The notes: generated by a model not told the origin, from the sequence alone. Positions 24,995-34,241 are shown, numbered from the stretch's first letter. The stretch is 64,000 nt of DNA from Thermithiobacillus tepidarius DSM 3134 (GCF_000423825.1 NZ_AUIS01000010.1:19543-83542), one strand, 5' to 3'. Made by a program: numbers and translations.

Positions 24995-26473
24995 ATGCGA
25001 AAAGGACACAGCATCATCGGCTTGAACGTCATCAGCCAGTCGGACGGCGAAACCCTGGGCAAAGTGCGTGATCTGGTCTTCGACCGCGACAGCGACCGGC
25101 TGGTGGCGCTGATCCTGACCGACCGCGAGATCATGGGCCTGGTCAAGGCGCACATCGTGCCTTGGGAAGAAGTGGCCGTGCTCGGCCCGGACGCCGTCAT
25201 GGTCAGGGATCATCAGGCGGACGTGGTCGCCGACCAGCGCCCGGAGATCCGTCGGCTCATGGACGGCGACAGCGCCCTGGCCGGCACCCGCCTCTACACC
25301 ACCGACGGCCGCGATCTCGGCACCGTCACCGACCTCTACGTGGACGAAAGCTCGGGCCGGGTGGTCGGTTATGAAGTCTCCGGCGGGCTGGTCGCCGATA
25401 CCGTCAGCGGCAAGCGATTCCTGCCCTATGCCGAGGGCCTGAAGCTCGGCGAGGACGTGGCCCTGGTGCCGCCGACGGCGGCCCAGGAGATCGAGGAGCG
25501 GATACGCCAGGAGCCGGGCGGCCTCAGAGGAGTGGCGGCCTCGGCCAGCGGGCGCATCGGCGAAGCGGTGGACAGCGCCCGCAACCGCGCCTCCGCCCTC
25601 TACGAAAACATCGCCGAAGCCTCGGCGGAGCGGCAGAAGGAGTTCGTCGTCGGCAAGACCGCCGCCCGCGACGTGCTGATCCCCGCCTCGCCCGCTGAGG
25701 GTGCCGCAGAGACCATCCTGGTCAGCAAGGGCGAAAGCATCACCCGCGAGCAGGCCGAGCGGGCCGAAGCCGCCGCGCGCCTGAGCCAGCTCGTGCTGGC
25801 GGCCGGCGGCGGCGTCATGGGCGAAGCCTGGAGCAGCGGCAAGGAGCGCCTCGGCAGCCTAACGGCGAGCGGCACCTCCAGCACCGCCGAGGCCGTGGTG
25901 GGCCGGACCGCCGGCCGCGAAGTCGTCCTGCCCAACGGCTCCACCCTCATCGCCCCGGGCATGGTCATCACCCGCGACACGCTGGAACAGGCGCGCCTGC
26001 ACGGCAGAGAACGGGAGCTCATCGCCTCCGCCGGCCTGGGCATGGCCAGCCAGGGCGTGCAAGCCACCCGGGAAAAGGCGGGCAGCCTCTGGGAAACGCT
26101 CAAGGAAAAGGCTGCGGAGCTGGCCGACGCGGTGCAGGGCAAGCGCACGGAGTCGCAGCAGCGCTCGCTGCAGAACCGCATCAACCGCGCCCTCGGCCGC
26201 CCGGTCACGCGCGTGATCCTCGATCCGGCCGACAACGTGCTCCTCAACACGGGCGAGCTGATCACCCACGCGGCCATCGAGCGCGCCCGCGCCGCCGGCG
26301 TGCTCGACGTCCTGCTGGATTCCGTCTTCGAGGGCCCGCCCGAGATCTCCCCCGACATGATGCGCGCCCCCACCCGCGGCGAGGCTGCGCTGGAAAACGT
26401 CGAAGGCCGCGAGCCAGGCCTCAGCCCGCCCCCTGACCGCTCCACCCCCGGCTCCCGTCCGGCCATGCGGTAA
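24995..26473 (+). CDS. Multi-domain PRC-barrel protein with three C-terminal repeats
   Basis: A 492-residue soluble protein. Two PRC-barrel domains lie at about 5-75 (GLNVISQSDGETLGKVRDLVFD) and 95-160 (GTRLYTTDGRDLGTVTDLYVDE). Next comes a helical, Ala/Glu-rich segment (165-215) like late-embryogenesis-type coils. Three copies of a beta-rich unit then follow at about 218-270, 301-350 and 400-445, each with VG[KR]-TAxR[DE]V or a variant, then a G-x-x-IT step and an Ala-rich helix. PRC barrels bind RNA or proteins in RimM and photosynthetic reaction centres; the job here is unknown. A CAGGAG site precedes the ATG and a strong terminator follows. The repeats look like internal duplications. Confidence 0.85.
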   Translation: MRKGHSIIGLNVISQSDGETLGKVRDLVFDRDSDRLVALILTDREIMGLVKAHIVPWEEVAVLGPDAVMVRDHQADVVADQRPEIRRLMDGDSALAGTRLYTTDGRDLGTVTDLYVDESSGRVVGYEVSGGLVADTVSGKRFLPYAEGLKLGEDVALVPPTAAQEIEERIRQEPGGLRGVAASASGRIGEAVDSARNRASALYENIAEASAERQKEFVVGKTAARDVLIPASPAEGAAETILVSKGESITREQAERAEAAARLSQLVLAAGGGVMGEAWSSGKERLGSLTASGTSSTAEAVVGRTAGREVVLPNGSTLIAPGMVITRDTLEQARLHGRERELIASAGLGMASQGVQATREKAGSLWETLKEKAAELADAVQGKRTESQQRSLQNRINRALGRPVTRVILDPADNVLLNTGELITHAAIERARAAGVLDVLLDSVFEGPPEISPDMMRAPTRGEAALENVEGREPGLSPPPDRSTPGSRPAMR

Positions 26474-26485
26474 CGCAGAAGCAAA

Positions 26486-26518
26486 AAAGCGGCCCGATCG
26501 CCCGGGCCGCTTTCGTTT
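26486..26518 (+). terminator. Rho-independent terminator after the PRC-barrel gene
   Basis: GCGGCCCG (26489-26496) pairs with CGGGCCGC (26503-26510) around a 6-base loop and is followed by TTTCGTTT. A-rich sequence on the other side means it may work in both directions. Confidence 0.85.
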
Positions 26519-26571
26519 CGAATTGCCCCCTGATGCACCACCACGACCGGGAATGCCGCAGGAACGACCAG

Positions 26572-26640
26572 CAGGAGCGGGCTGGACCACGATACACGTT
26601 GCCGGCCGGCATGACCGATCGCGGGCCAGCTCGCTCCTGC
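26572..26640. repeat. REP pair (BIME-like), copy 2
   Basis: Inverted arms beginning CAGGAGCGGGCTGGACC and ending CAGCTCGCTCCTGC, 69 bp in all. It is the first of three REP pairs in the gene-free 26.5-27.3 kb spacer between the convergent PRC-barrel and cysS genes. Confidence 0.8.
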
Positions 26641-26775
26641 ATCCTGTGAACCAGTACGGCCGAGGTCGGCGCCGGGGCATCGCCGCGTCGGCCCTCACCC
26701 TGCCCGCTCCCGGCGGGAGCGGGTATTCGGGGGCTGCGGTGCCGTGCCAAAGCTTGGCGGGCCAGCATCCCCGGC

Positions 26776-26844
26776 TGTAGGAGCGGGCTCGCCCGCGATG
26801 GCTCGCTGGTCGGCACAGGGATCGCGAGCAAGCTCGCTCCTACG
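26776..26844. repeat. REP pair (BIME-like), copy 3
   Basis: TGTAGGAGCGGGCTCGCCCG and its partner ATCGCGAGCAAGCTCGCTCC form a 69-bp inverted pair. The two arms differ in their central bases (GGGCTCGCCC against GAGCAAGCTC), showing two arm subtypes. Confidence 0.85.
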
Positions 26845-26851
26845 TTAGACC

Positions 26852-26882
26852 GGTTGGGCTACGCAGGCGCAGCCCAACCTAC
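26852..26882. repeat. GGTTGGGCT-type palindromic repeat, copy 1
   Basis: GGTTGGGCT and AGCCCAACC are perfect inverted arms around ACGCAGGCGC. This belongs to the widespread GTAGGTTGGGCT...AGCCCAAC intergenic element of proteobacteria; a second copy lies at 27021. Confidence 0.75.
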
Positions 26883-26932
26883 TCGCTTGCGCGTCCAGGA
26901 AAGCGAACGCAGCGAGTAACGCGCGCAGGCGC

Positions 26933-27000
26933 GTAGGAGCGGGCTGGCCCGCGATTCGGTGGCGGCCGGGACGGCGGATCGCGGGCGAGCCCGCTCCTAC
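26933..27000. repeat. REP pair (BIME-like), copy 4
   Basis: GTAGGAGCGGGCTGGCCCGC and the inverse GCGGGCGAGCCCGCTCCTAC, 68 bp. It is the best-preserved copy in the window. Confidence 0.85.
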
Positions 27001-27020
27001 GGTCGGCGGCGGCAACCTAG

Positions 27021-27264
27021 GTAGGTTGGGCTGAGTGCAGCGAAGCCCAACGGGGGTTGGGGGGCGCTGTTCCCACCCCGTTGCCCCGCCGCGTCGCGCA
27101 GGGGCGGGGCAACGGGGTGGTCTGAGCCAGAGCGGCCGGGAGGCGCGCAGGGAACCTGCAGGGCAGGGCAACGGGACGTCGTTTTCTTTGCTTCCTTTCT
27201 TTGGACGAACAAAAGAACGGAAGTTGCCGTCGGGCAACCCCCGACACCCGATTACCCGCGGGCG
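27021..27264. repeat. Mosaic module: GGTTGGGCT palindrome plus shared 3' block
   Basis: It starts with GTAGGTTGGGCTGAGTGCAG...AAGCCCAAC (27021-27051). A GC-rich inverted segment follows (CACCCCGTTGCCCCGCC against GGGGCGGGGCAACGGGGTG, about 27076-27120). It ends with the block GTCGGGCAACCCCCGACACC...CCGCGGGCG (27224-27264) that recurs at 8064 and 48842. The six-frame translations here are low-complexity and not coding. Confidence 0.7.
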
Positions 27265-27320
27265 TCAGCCCGCTCCATCCCTCAGAAACGCAAACTGCGC
27301 GGCGCCGGCATCAGCACACC

Positions 27321-28718
27321 TCACCCCCGCCGCCACGTCGTCCCCTGTGCCCCATCCTCCAGCACGATGCCCTCCTCCGACAGCATCGCCCGTATCCGGT
27401 CCGCCTCCGCATAATTCTTCGCCTTTTTCGCCGCCGCCCGTTCGGCGATGAGCGCCTCGATGCGGGCCACATCCAGCACGGCGCCCGCCCCGCCCTGCAG
27501 GAAGGCCACCGGGTCCTGCTCCAGCAGCCCCAGCGTGTGGCCCAGGCGCTTCAGGAGGCCGGCCAGCTCGGCGGCCAGGGACTCGTCGACGCCCTTGGCG
27601 CGGTTGAGCTCGGTGGCCAGTTCGAAGAGCACGGCCAGGGCCTCGGGGGTGTTGAAGTCGTCGTCCATGGCGGCGATGAAGCGGGTGAGCCAGGGCGAGA
27701 GCTGCGCCGGGATCTCCTCGAAGGAGACGTAGTGGGCCGCTTCCACGCCCTTCAGGGCGGTGTAGAGGCGGGTGAGGCCGTTCTTGGCGATCTCCAGGTT
27801 CTCGTCGGAATAGTTGAGCGGGCTGCGGTAATGGCTGGAGAGGATGAAGAAGCGGACCACCTCGCCGCCGAAGCGCGGCAGGAGCTCGCGGATGGTGAAG
27901 AAGTTGCCCAGCGACTTGGACATCTTCTCCTCGTTCACGCGCACGAAGCCGTTGTGCATCCAGAGATTGGCGAAATGGCAGCCGGTTGCGCCCTCGCTTT
28001 GGGCGATCTCGTTTTCGTGGTGGGGAAATTGCAGGTCCATGCCGCCGCCGTGGATGTCGAAGTGGCAGCCCAGGGCGTCGATGGACATGACCGAGCACTC
28101 GATGTGCCAGCCGGGCCGGCCCCGCCCCCAGGGGGAATCCCAGGCCGGCTCGCCGGGCTTGGCGGCCTTCCACAGGGCAAAGTCCAGCGGATCGCGCTTG
28201 GCCTCGCCGGGCTCGACGCGGGCGCCGGCCTCCAGGTCCTCCAGGCTCTTGCCCGAGAGCTTGCCGTAGCCGGGGAAGCTGCGCACGGCGTAGTAGACGT
28301 CGCCGTTGGACGCGGCGTAGGCGTGGCCCTTTTCGATCAGGGTCTGGATCATGGCGATCATGCCGGGCACGTGATAGGTGGCGCGCGGCTCCAGGTCGGG
28401 CAGGAGCACGTTGAGATCGCGCTCGTCCTCGTGCATGGCCGCGATGAAGCGGTCCGTCAGCGCATCGATGGGCTCGCCGTTCTCGGCGGCGCGGCGGATG
28501 ATCTTGTCATCGATGTCGGTGATGTTGCGCACGTAGGTCACACGCAGACCGCTGGCGCGCAGGTAGCGTACCACCATGTCGAAGGTGATCATGACGCGGG
28601 CGTGGCCCAGGTGGCAGTGGTCGTAGACGGTCATGCCGCAGACGTACATGCGCACGTGGTTGGGCTCGATGGGGACCAACTCTTCCTTGCGGCGGGTCAG
28701 CGTGTTGTAGATGAGCAT
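27321..28718 (-). CDS. cysS: Cysteinyl-tRNA synthetase
   Basis: A 465-residue class I synthetase. It shows the CxT zinc-site start ([18 protein letters not shown], where HLGH is the HIGH signature), the zinc ligands in GWHIECSVM and [12 protein letters not shown], and KMSKSLGN as the KMSKS loop. The length is normal and no part is missing. It starts five bases after the gltX stop on the same strand, so the two synthetases form an operon. Its 3' side faces the repeat-rich convergent spacer. Confidence 0.98.
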   Translation of the reverse strand: MLIYNTLTRRKEELVPIEPNHVRMYVCGMTVYDHCHLGHARVMITFDMVVRYLRASGLRVTYVRNITDIDDKIIRRAAENGEPIDALTDRFIAAMHEDERDLNVLLPDLEPRATYHVPGMIAMIQTLIEKGHAYAASNGDVYYAVRSFPGYGKLSGKSLEDLEAGARVEPGEAKRDPLDFALWKAAKPGEPAWDSPWGRGRPGWHIECSVMSIDALGCHFDIHGGGMDLQFPHHENEIAQSEGATGCHFANLWMHNGFVRVNEEKMSKSLGNFFTIRELLPRFGGEVVRFFILSSHYRSPLNYSDENLEIAKNGLTRLYTALKGVEAAHYVSFEEIPAQLSPWLTRFIAAMDDDFNTPEALAVLFELATELNRAKGVDESLAAELAGLLKRLGHTLGLLEQDPVAFLQGGAGAVLDVARIEALIAERAAAKKAKNYAEADRIRAMLSEEGIVLEDGAQGTTWRRG

Positions 28719-28722
28719 GGAA

Positions 28723-30129
28723 TCAGGACTCTAGGTTGGCGATGCGTTGCAGGCGCGCGCGGGCGCGCTCGGGGCCGATGAGGGGCAGGAGCTGGGCGAG
28801 CTCGGGGCCATGGGTCTGGCCGGTCAGGGCGGCGCGCAGCGGCATGAAGAGCTGCTTGCCCTTGAGCCCGGCGGCCTGCCCGGCCTGGGCGGCGAGGGCC
28901 TTGAAGTCGGTGCCGTGGGTATCCAGCGCCGCCAGGGCGGCGGGCCACAGGGCCTCGGGCGCGCCGGCGATCACGGCGTGGGCCCCGGGCTCCAGGGGCG
29001 CGTCGCCGAAGCAGGCGGCGGCCCAGAGCTCGGCCTCCTCGGGGCCGTTGAGATTGGCGCGCACGGCAGTGACGAAGGCCTCGCGCCGGCTCTCCGGCAC
29101 CGGGGTGGCGAGATAGTCCGCCAGCCAGGCCCAGATCCGCTCCCAAGGCAGGGTGAGCAGGGCCTGGCGCTGCCAATGGTCGAGCTGCTGGGGGTCGAAG
29201 CGCGCCGGCGAGCGGCCCAGGTGGGCCGCGTCGAAGCGGGCGGCGAGCCCCGCCAGGTCCAGCAGCGCGTCGCTGTCCAGGCTGTGGCCCAGGCGGGCAA
29301 GGTAATTGTCGACCGCCTCGGGGAAATAGCCCGCCTCGCGCAGCTCCGCCACGTTGCGCGAGCCGTTGCGCTTGGACAGGGGCTGGCCGTCGTCGCCGAC
29401 GATGAGCGCCATGTGGCCGTAGCCCGGCACCGGCAGCCCCAGGGCCTGCAGCAGCAGGATCTGACGCGGGGTGTTGGTGAGGTGGTCCTCGCCGCGCAGG
29501 ACGAGGCTCACCTCCATCAAGGCGTCGTCGATGGCGTTGCAGAAGAAAAAGGCGGGCGTGCCGTCGGCGCGGCGGATGATGAAGTCGCCGATGTCGTCGC
29601 TCTGGAAACGCTGCGGCCCGCGCACCACGTCCGTGAACTCGACCGTCTGCCCTTCCGGCACGCGAAAGCGCAGGGTGGGCTGATGGCCGGCTTCCAGGCG
29701 CGCGGCGCGCTCGGCGGCGGACAGGCGGCGGCAGGCGCCGGCGTAGCGCGGTGCCCGGCCCTGGCTCAGTTGCAGCTTGCGCGACAGCTCCAGCTCCTCG
29801 GGCGAGCAGAAGCATGGATAGGCGAACGCCTGCGCTTCGAGCTCATGGTAGTAGCGGGCGTAGACCGCGCCGCGCTCGGATTGATGGTAGGGGCCATGCG
29901 GGCCGCCCGCCTCCGGCCCCTCCTCCCAGTGCAGCCCCAGCCAGCGCAGATCGGCCATCAGGGCGGCGACATACTCGGGCCGCGAGCGCTCGGCGTCGGT
30001 GTCCTCGATGCGCAGGATGAAGCGGCCCTGGCCGCGGTGGGCCGCCAGCCAGGAAAAGAGCGCGGTGCGCACGTTGCCCAGGTGGATGAGCCCGGTGGGA
30101 CTCGGTGCAAAGCGGGTGATCGTTGTCAT
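28723..30129 (-). CDS. gltX: Glutamyl-tRNA synthetase
   Basis: A 468-residue Glu[23 protein letters not shown] holds the HIGH signature, [10 protein letters not shown] follows, and [13 protein letters not shown] and PLSKRNGS (KMSKS equivalent) close the catalytic core. The usual zinc-like cysteine cluster is present (CFCSPEEL). The loop PLSKRNGS rather than KLSKRHGA places it in a GluRS subgroup found in some proteobacteria that keep two GltX paralogues; whether a second copy exists cannot be seen here. The ATG at 30129 begins [11 protein letters not shown]; no good Shine-Dalgarno precedes it. It leads the gltX-cysS operon and is divergent from the PfkB kinase gene. Confidence 0.97.
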   Translation of the reverse strand: MTTITRFAPSPTGLIHLGNVRTALFSWLAAHRGQGRFILRIEDTDAERSRPEYVAALMADLRWLGLHWEEGPEAGGPHGPYHQSERGAVYARYYHELEAQAFAYPCFCSPEELELSRKLQLSQGRAPRYAGACRRLSAAERAARLEAGHQPTLRFRVPEGQTVEFTDVVRGPQRFQSDDIGDFIIRRADGTPAFFFCNAIDDALMEVSLVLRGEDHLTNTPRQILLLQALGLPVPGYGHMALIVGDDGQPLSKRNGSRNVAELREAGYFPEAVDNYLARLGHSLDSDALLDLAGLAARFDAAHLGRSPARFDPQQLDHWQRQALLTLPWERIWAWLADYLATPVPESRREAFVTAVRANLNGPEEAELWAAACFGDAPLEPGAHAVIAGAPEALWPAALAALDTHGTDFKALAAQAGQAAGLKGKQLFMPLRAALTGQTHGPELAQLLPLIGPERARARLQRIANLES

Positions 30130-30314
30130 GGGTTTATGGTAGTGGCGGCACGCATCGGCCGCAACCGCGGCCGCTTTGTCATGGCGGACGCTTGGCCGTA
30201 TGATCGGATCGAGGACGCGCGGGTCGGCTTGCCCGGTGCGTCCTGCGACCTTCGCCCCTATCCCCGGCCAGACGATCTTCATAGCCTGTCCGAAACTTTC
30301 CGGGTCCGAACGCC

Positions 30315-31205
30315 ATGAAACATATCCTCGCCGTCGGCAACGCCACACTCGACCTCATCTTCGCGCTCGAGGACTATCCCCGGGAGGACTCGGAGGTCCG
30401 CGCCCAGGACATGCAGATGCGCCGAGGCGGCAACGCCGCCAACACGCTGGCGGTGCTCAGCCAGCTCGGCCACCGCTGCGCCCTGGCGGGGGTGCTGGCG
30501 GACGGCGCGGAGTCGGACCTGATCCTGGCGGATCTGGCCCGCCATCACATCGACACCAGCGCCTGCCAGAAGCTGGCCGGCCGGCCGCCCACCTCCTGCG
30601 TGCTGCTGAACCGCCGCGACGGCAAGCGCACCATCGTCCATTACCGCGACATCCCCGAATACAGCTTCGGCAGCTTCCAGCAGATCCGGCTCGCCCCCTG
30701 GGACTGGATCCACTTCGAGGCGCGCAGCAACGTCGGCGAGCTGGCCTGCATGCTGCGCCACGTGCGCGACCAGCGGCCGGACCTGCGCTGCTCGCTGGAG
30801 GTGGAAAAAGCGCGTCCCTGGGTGCGGCAGCTTTTCCCCATGGTGGACGTGCTGCTGTGCTCGCGCGCCTACGCCCACGCCAAGGGCTTCGCCCAACCCT
30901 ACCCCTTTCTGCACTGGCTGCGGGAGCAGGCGCCGCAAGCGGATCTGATCGTGGCCTGGGGCGAGGAAGGCGCCTACGGCCTGGACCGCTATGACCAGCA
31001 GCATCACAGCCCGGCCTTCGCGCCGCCCGAGGTCAAGGATACCCTCGGCGCCGGCGACACTTTCAACGCCGCCGTCATCGATGCCTTTCTGCGCGACCTC
31101 ACCCTGGACGAAATCCTGCAGGCGGGCTGCCATCTGGCCGGCGTGAAGTGCGGCCAGGAAGGCTTGGACGACCTGGTTGCCCCCAAGCTGCATCGCGTCA
31201 AGTAA
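30315..31205 (+). CDS. PfkB family sugar kinase (ketohexokinase-like)
   Basis: A 296-residue ribokinase-fold kinase: VGNATLDLIFALEDYPREDSEVRA at the start, RRGGNAANTLAVLSQLG (the first PfkB signature) and DTLGAGDTFNAAVIDAFL (the second, with catalytic Asp and anion hole). The WDWIHFEARSN and NVGEL elements are typical of ketohexokinase-like members. It phosphorylates a sugar or related alcohol with ATP; the substrate is not determined. It lies 13 bases before the SDR gene on the same strand and probably shares its transcript. Confidence 0.88.
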   Translation: MKHILAVGNATLDLIFALEDYPREDSEVRAQDMQMRRGGNAANTLAVLSQLGHRCALAGVLADGAESDLILADLARHHIDTSACQKLAGRPPTSCVLLNRRDGKRTIVHYRDIPEYSFGSFQQIRLAPWDWIHFEARSNVGELACMLRHVRDQRPDLRCSLEVEKARPWVRQLFPMVDVLLCSRAYAHAKGFAQPYPFLHWLREQAPQADLIVAWGEEGAYGLDRYDQQHHSPAFAPPEVKDTLGAGDTFNAAVIDAFLRDLTLDEILQAGCHLAGVKCGQEGLDDLVAPKLHRVK

Positions 31206-31218
31206 CGAGGAGATCGAC

Positions 31219-31914
31219 ATGCCGAGCGTGCTCATCACCGGCACCGACCGCGGCCTGGGCCTGGAGTTTTCCCGTCAATACGCGCAGGCGGGCTGGCGCG
31301 TTTTCGCCTGCTGCCGGCGCCCGGAGCAGGCCGACGCCCTGCACCGGCTGGCCCGGGAGCATCCCCAGCTCAGCGTGCATCGCCTGGACGTCGGCGACCA
31401 TGCGCAGATCGACGCCTTGGCCGACGAGTTGCGCGACGCCGCCATCGACGTGCTGCTCAATAATGCCGGCGTCTACGGCGACGAGGCGCAACAGGGTTTC
31501 GGGAATCTGGATTACGCGCGCTGGGCACAGGTGTTCCGCATCAACACCATGGCGGCGGTGAAGATGGCCGAGGCCTTCGTGGCGCAGGTGGCGCGCAGCG
31601 ACCGGCGCGTGATCGCCGCGCTGTCCAGCAAGATGGGCAGCATCGCCGACAACACGAGCGGCGACAGCTATCTCTACCGCAGCAGCAAGGCCGCCCTCAA
31701 TGCCGCCATGAAGAGTCTGGCCATCGACTTGGCGCCGCGCCGCATCGCCGTGCTGATCCTGCATCCCGGCTGGGCGCAGACCCGCATGGGCGGCGAGCAG
31801 GCACCGCTGCCGGCTGCGGACAGCGTCGCCGGCATGCGCGGCATCATCGATCGTTTCACCCTGGCCGACTCGGGGCGCTTCCTGAACTACGACGGCCGCG
31901 AGATCCCCTGGTAG
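31219..31914 (+). CDS. Short-chain dehydrogenase/reductase
   Basis: A 231-residue classical SDR. The cofactor motif TGTDRGLGLEFSRQYA replaces the usual TGxxxGIG; LDVGD, LLNNAGVYG and the catalytic YLYRSSKAAL (YxxxK) follow, with Ser in ALSSKMGSI. It resembles the C-factor/carbonyl-reductase-like subgroup. The ATG at 31219 has GGAG eight bases upstream; the longer frame to 31177 overlaps the kinase gene. Cofactor preference (NADPH suggested by basic residues CCRRPEQ after strand 2) is inference. It converges with the LysR gene with only three bases between. Confidence 0.92.
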   Translation: MPSVLITGTDRGLGLEFSRQYAQAGWRVFACCRRPEQADALHRLAREHPQLSVHRLDVGDHAQIDALADELRDAAIDVLLNNAGVYGDEAQQGFGNLDYARWAQVFRINTMAAVKMAEAFVAQVARSDRRVIAALSSKMGSIADNTSGDSYLYRSSKAALNAAMKSLAIDLAPRRIAVLILHPGWAQTRMGGEQAPLPAADSVAGMRGIIDRFTLADSGRFLNYDGREIPW

Positions 31915-31917
31915 GGG

Positions 31918-32820
31918 CTAGCGCAGCAGGCCGGCCAGCAGCGCGGGATCTTCCAGGCGCTTGAGAAACCAGCGCAGGGCCTTGCCGGCCGGCCCGCTGC
32001 GCCAGGCGATGCAGACCTGCGCCGCCGGCTTGGGCTCCGCCACCGCCTTGACCAGCAGCCGGCCCGCCGCCATGTCGGCGGCCGCCATGACTGCGGGCAG
32101 GAAGCCGACGCCCAGGCCCAGGCAATGGGCCTCTCGCTTGGCCTGCAGATCGGGCACGGTGAGCACGTCCTGGCCCGAGAGCAGGCCGGAGGTGCGCGGC
32201 GGCAGGTTGCGCGAGCTGTCGGCCGCGGACACGGCGCGGTAGCGCAGGATCGCCTCGCTTGGCAGGGGCTCCGGCATGCGCGCCAGCGGATGGTCGGGCG
32301 CAACCACGAAGACGAAGTCCACATTGCCGATCACGCGGGTGGCATAGCCGCCGCCGGGCGGCCCCTCCCCCGGCGCACCGATCACCAGGTCGGCCCGCTC
32401 CGACAGCAGCGCGTCCCAGCCGCCGCCGTAGACTTCCGTCAGCAAGCGCAGGCGCGTGCCGCACTCTTCCCGATAGAAATCGGCGATCAGAGGGAAAACG
32501 CGGCCCAGGGGAATGAGGTCGTTGACGGCAATGCGCAGCTCCGCCTCCCAGCCGGTGGCCACGCGCTTGACCCGGGATTCGATCTCCACGGCGGCGCGCA
32601 GCAGATGGCGGCCCTCGCGCAACAGCTCCCGGCCTGCCGGCGTCAGCACCGCCCGGTGGCCGCTGCGATCGAAGAGCCGCACGTCGAGATCCTGCTCCAG
32701 CTTCTGGACCGTGTAGGTGACCGCCGACGGCACGCGGTGCAGTTCCTCGGCCGCGGCCGCGAAGCTGCCCCTGCGGTCGATGGCGTCGAGCACCTGCAGC
32801 GCATCCAGTGTCAGTCGCAT
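31918..32820 (-). CDS. LysR family transcriptional regulator
   Basis: A 300-residue LTTR: winged-helix N-terminus (LQVLDAIDRRGSFAAAAEELHRVPSAVTYTVQKLEQDLDVRLFDR, about 6-50) and a periplasmic-binding-protein-like effector domain from about 90. The ATG at 32820 has GGAGGGG upstream; the frame runs on to 32865. It is divergent from the DoxX gene with a 126-base spacer, the standard layout for an LTTR controlling its neighbour. The inducer is unknown. Confidence 0.93.
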   Translation of the reverse strand: MRLTLDALQVLDAIDRRGSFAAAAEELHRVPSAVTYTVQKLEQDLDVRLFDRSGHRAVLTPAGRELLREGRHLLRAAVEIESRVKRVATGWEAELRIAVNDLIPLGRVFPLIADFYREECGTRLRLLTEVYGGGWDALLSERADLVIGAPGEGPPGGGYATRVIGNVDFVFVVAPDHPLARMPEPLPSEAILRYRAVSAADSSRNLPPRTSGLLSGQDVLTVPDLQAKREAHCLGLGVGFLPAVMAAADMAAGRLLVKAVAEPKPAAQVCIAWRSGPAGKALRWFLKRLEDPALLAGLLR

Positions 32821-32842
32821 GTCCCCTCCTGCGCAGATTGTT

Positions 32843-32856
32843 CGCCGGTGCCGGCG
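32843..32856. promoter_or_regulatory. Palindrome in the LysR-DoxX intergenic region
   Basis: CGCCGG-TG-CCGGCG is a perfect 6+6 palindrome midway between the divergent genes. It could be a LysR half-site, but it lacks the AT-rich T-N11-A form, so this is tentative. Confidence 0.35.
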
Positions 32857-32946
32857 GATTGGCAAATGGTTGAGGCCAAAGGGAGTTGCAAACTTCGGCT
32901 ACACTGTAAGGAGCAAAAATACCGGCAAAAGCGCCAAGGAGGAATC

Positions 32947-33366
32947 ATGAACGCGATGAAGCAATACGGTCCGCTGCTCGGGCGCATTCTGCTGGTGCTC
33001 CTGTTCCTGCTGTCCGGCTACAACAAGGTGGCGGGATTTTCCCAAACCGCCGGCTACATGGCCAGCAAGAGCCTGCCCATGATCGAAGTCCTGCTGGTGC
33101 TGTCCATCCTCGTCGAGCTGGGCGGCGCCCTGATGATCCTGCTCGGCTGGCGCGCCCGCTGGGGCGCGCTGGCCCTCTTCCTGTGGATGATTCCGGTCAC
33201 CTTCATCTTCCATAACTTCTGGGCCGTGGACCCTGCGCAGATGCAGAACCAGATGAACCACTTCATGAAGAATCTCGCCATCATGGGCGGGCTGCTCTAC
33301 GTCACGGCCTACGGCTCGGGGCCCTACAGCATCGACAAGAACAACCCCAACGACCTGCGCTTCTGA
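32947..33366 (+). CDS. DoxX family membrane protein
   Basis: A 139-residue four-helix membrane protein: ILLVLLFLLSGYNKVAGF (the DoxX start), IEVLLVLSILVELGGALMILLG, WGALALFLWMIPVTFIFHNFW and NLAIMGGLLYVTAYG. The family includes quinone-linked oxidoreductase subunits and membrane proteins of redox or sulfur metabolism; this is the YqjF/YphA-like subgroup rather than the thiosulfate:quinone reductase subunit. GGAGGAATC lies just before the ATG. It is probably under control of the divergent LysR gene. Its 3' end meets a REP pair before the convergent DUF1992 gene. Confidence 0.9.
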   Translation: MNAMKQYGPLLGRILLVLLFLLSGYNKVAGFSQTAGYMASKSLPMIEVLLVLSILVELGGALMILLGWRARWGALALFLWMIPVTFIFHNFWAVDPAQMQNQMNHFMKNLAIMGGLLYVTAYGSGPYSIDKNNPNDLRF

Positions 33367-33423
33367 CGCCGCTCCGGCTCCACAGACCTCGCCGGCCTGG
33401 TGCCCGACGGACGCCGGCAAGGA

Positions 33424-33492
33424 TGCGGGATCGGGCTGGCCCACGATTGTTTGCCTGTCGACACGGCGGATCGCGGGCCAGCCCGCTCCTAC
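33424..33492. repeat. REP pair (BIME-like), copy 5
   Basis: The left arm is degenerate (GATCGGGCTGGCCCACGAT) and the right arm intact (GATCGCGGGCCAGCCCGCTC then CTAC), 69 bp. It lies between the convergent DoxX and DUF1992 genes. Confidence 0.8.
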
Positions 33493-33496
33493 GGCC

Positions 33497-33660
33497 GGCG
33501 GCGGCAGCGGGGTTCAGGATTTTGGTTTCTTGGTTCCTGGGCAAGCCAGAGACAGCGGCCAACGGGAGTTTGCCGCTGCGCTGTCGGCCCCTGCGACGCC
33601 TCAGGCAGCCGGCGCTGCCCGTTTTCGCAAAGCGCAACCGGGAGCAAGCCAGCCCGCGCT
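33497..33660. repeat. Mosaic intergenic module following REP copy 5
   Basis: It opens with GCAGCGGGGTTCAGGATTTT, shared with 7950-7980, and continues with GCCGCTGCGCTGTCGGC and a GCGCCTCA-like block also seen at 48745-48780. No coding potential is apparent; the 33367-33686 spacer is repeat material throughout. Confidence 0.65.
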
Positions 33661-33686
33661 GGCAGCCCGCCCCCAAGCATCAGCAC

Positions 33687-34058
33687 TCAATCCTTCTCCA
33701 ACTTGCGCAGCAGCTTCTCGTAGTAACCCGCCTCGATCTGGACATTGACCTCCCGGCCGCGCATGAGGCTCAACTTGCCCATCAGATAATCCAGGCGCTT
33801 GATGGCCCGCTGGCGCTCGCCGGCGTCCTCCACGGCGCCCAGCAGATCCGAAAGCTGCCGGATCTCCCTCTGCAGTTCCAGCTCCGGCGGCAGGCAGCCG
33901 GCATTCTTGAGCACCTTGTAGGCCATGCGCAGCTCCGCGGGCACCATGGACAGGTCCTCGAGCTGCAGCGGCTTGCCGGCTCCGGGCAGGTTGTCGAACT
34001 CGCCCCGCTGCATCGCCTCGAGGATGCGCTCTTCGGCCAGTTTCTCGATGATTCCCAT
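33687..34058 (-). CDS. DUF1992 protein (DnaJC28-like)
   Basis: A 123-residue protein matching DUF1992: MGIIEKLAEERILEAMQRGEFDNLPGAGKPLQLEDLSMVPAELRMAYKVLKNAGCLPPELELQ, followed by helical coils (LSDLLGAVEDAGERQRAIKRLDYLMGKL). The domain is found in eukaryotic DNAJC28 and in stand-alone bacterial proteins; its function is unknown. The frame is open to 34163, but the ATG at 34058 fits the family start and has AAGGA upstream. It is divergent from rlmI. Confidence 0.88.
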   Translation of the reverse strand: MGIIEKLAEERILEAMQRGEFDNLPGAGKPLQLEDLSMVPAELRMAYKVLKNAGCLPPELELQREIRQLSDLLGAVEDAGERQRAIKRLDYLMGKLSLMRGREVNVQIEAGYYEKLLRKLEKD

Positions 34059-34241
34059 TGCAAATCCTTGCCATCCACGCGGGACGGCCGCTGGCGGTGG
34101 CGACGTGCGGCGCGGCACGTCCATGGGCGGAAAAATCGCCCTCTTTCCCGGCTTGACTTGCAAATGGCCGGAAAGTTTCTACTCTATAAAAGTTAAATCC
34201 TGAAAAGTCGCTGCCCCGCACCGCTAAGACGAGAATCCTGG

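Noticed and set aside
27035..27451. Open frames across the 27 kb spacer and similar ones at 7.8-8.1 and 48.4-49.0 kb
   Set aside because: They cross REP pairs and mosaic blocks; similar peptides in different spacers come from shared non-coding repeats, not from genes.
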